Below are positions 50,047 through 50,168 of a stretch of DNA of 50,168 nucleotides, one piece after another. The stretch is from Planctomycetota bacterium. GTDB lineage: Bacteria; Planctomycetota; Phycisphaerae; WQYP01. The translations under genes and the position numbers were made by a program. How positions within the stretch are numbered: the stretch's first letter is position 1; each line of letters begins with the position of its first letter. The stretch lies in the NCBI GenBank assembly GCA_021800165.1, contig JAJYZF010000024.1, positions 1 through 50,168 of the forward strand, written 5' to 3'. Below the pieces are notes generated by a model that was not told the DNA's origin, made no database searches, and saw nothing but the letters and a program-made list of their open reading frames with translations.

Positions 50047-50168
50047 GTGCGATGGAGAGTGTGTTGAGTCAAGGAGATGAAAGTTCTCCTCGAGTCGATG
50101 TTCCGGCTCGTAGTCGAAGGTAACCGCGTTGCCGCGAGGCAGGGTGGAAAGCAACCGGAGACGAACAA
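50047..50168 (+). mobile_element. group II intron, 5' end (domain I), cut by the window edge
   Basis: The sequence starts GTGCG, the group II 5' consensus GUGYG, and continues with GTGTGTTGAGTCAAG, which closely resembles the domain I start of the lactococcal Ll.LtrB intron (GTGTTAAGTCAAG as I recall it). It is followed in the same place by a hairpin (AGGAGA...TCTCCT) and further on by a GGTAACC segment and GGGTGGAAAGC, like the intron's GGTTGGAAAGC. The RNA would fold into a ribozyme core and normally encodes a reverse transcriptase/maturase further downstream, outside this window. The minus-strand open frame here is a shadow. Confidence 0.75.

Noticed and set aside
49986..50168. Minus-strand frame at the right edge
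   Set aside because: It lies over the group II intron-like RNA sequence and shows no protein-like motif.

Overview
The window looks like a chromosomal segment of a Planctomycetota bacterium, most likely class Phycisphaerae or a near relative. I infer this from the combination of several prepilin-like proteins with a [10 protein letters not shown] start and a C-terminal H-X9-DG-type motif, a PEP-CTERM protein, a tandem DUF4159 protein with a squalene-cyclase-like N-terminal half, a type I sulfatase, secreted hemicellulases, and Gram-negative envelope genes (lpxA, a Kdo hydroxylase-like gene, mlaE/mlaF). Base composition is moderately GC-rich throughout. The species cannot be named from the sequence.

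Region 1-7.3 kb: an IS110-family transposase cut by the left window edge lies head to head with a prepilin-like gene. A second prepilin-like gene follows and carries a +1 frameshift in a C-run. Then come a secreted CE2-type SGNH esterase and a Tat-exported GH74 xyloglucanase-like protein; together these form a hemicellulose (xyloglucan/acetyl-glycan) attack module. Region 7.3-13.8 kb, all minus strand: DUF4159/terpenoid-cyclase-fold protein, PEP-CTERM protein with its own terminator, a sulfatase and a nucleoside-hydrolase-like protein.

Region 14-21.2 kb: a decayed tyrosine-recombinase remnant next to tRNA-Arg(ACG), a Kdo-hydroxylase-like gene, then a plus-strand run of SDR dehydrogenase, glutaredoxin-like protein, YbgC-like thioesterase and ADP-ribosylglycohydrolase-like protein, a sugar isomerase/epimerase, an AraC regulator preceded by a perfect 12-bp inverted repeat, and tRNA-Ser(TGA). 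Region 21.3-32.6 kb: Nudix hydrolase, a small protein with an extreme Asp/Glu tail, coaD and gnd (convergent, overlapping stop codons), a lipoprotein alpha/beta hydrolase, an isoprenylcysteine methyltransferase-like membrane protein, a condensation-like acyltransferase coupled to comF, hrpB, and a quinone-oxidoreductase-like gene.

Region 32.6-43.6 kb: minus-strand mlaE-mlaF-glycosyltransferase; plus-strand hslU, a DPM1-like glycosyltransferase, lpxA and xylA; a strong hairpin between xylA and convergent ileS. Region 43.8-50.2 kb: ferredoxin-NADP reductase, a CBM9-like lipoprotein, mqnC (futalosine route to menaquinone), a uroporphyrinogen-decarboxylase-family protein, a third prepilin-like gene on the minus strand, and, running off the right edge, what I read as the 5' end of a group II intron.

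Most of the window is housekeeping plus polysaccharide utilisation. I see no CRISPR array, no recognisable defence island and no clearly new multi-gene system. The best leads are the group II intron end, the IS110/prepilin junction, the acidic-tail protein, the AraC inverted repeat, the tRNA-linked recombinase fossil, the frameshifted prepilin, and the IleS that has lost half of its zinc site.
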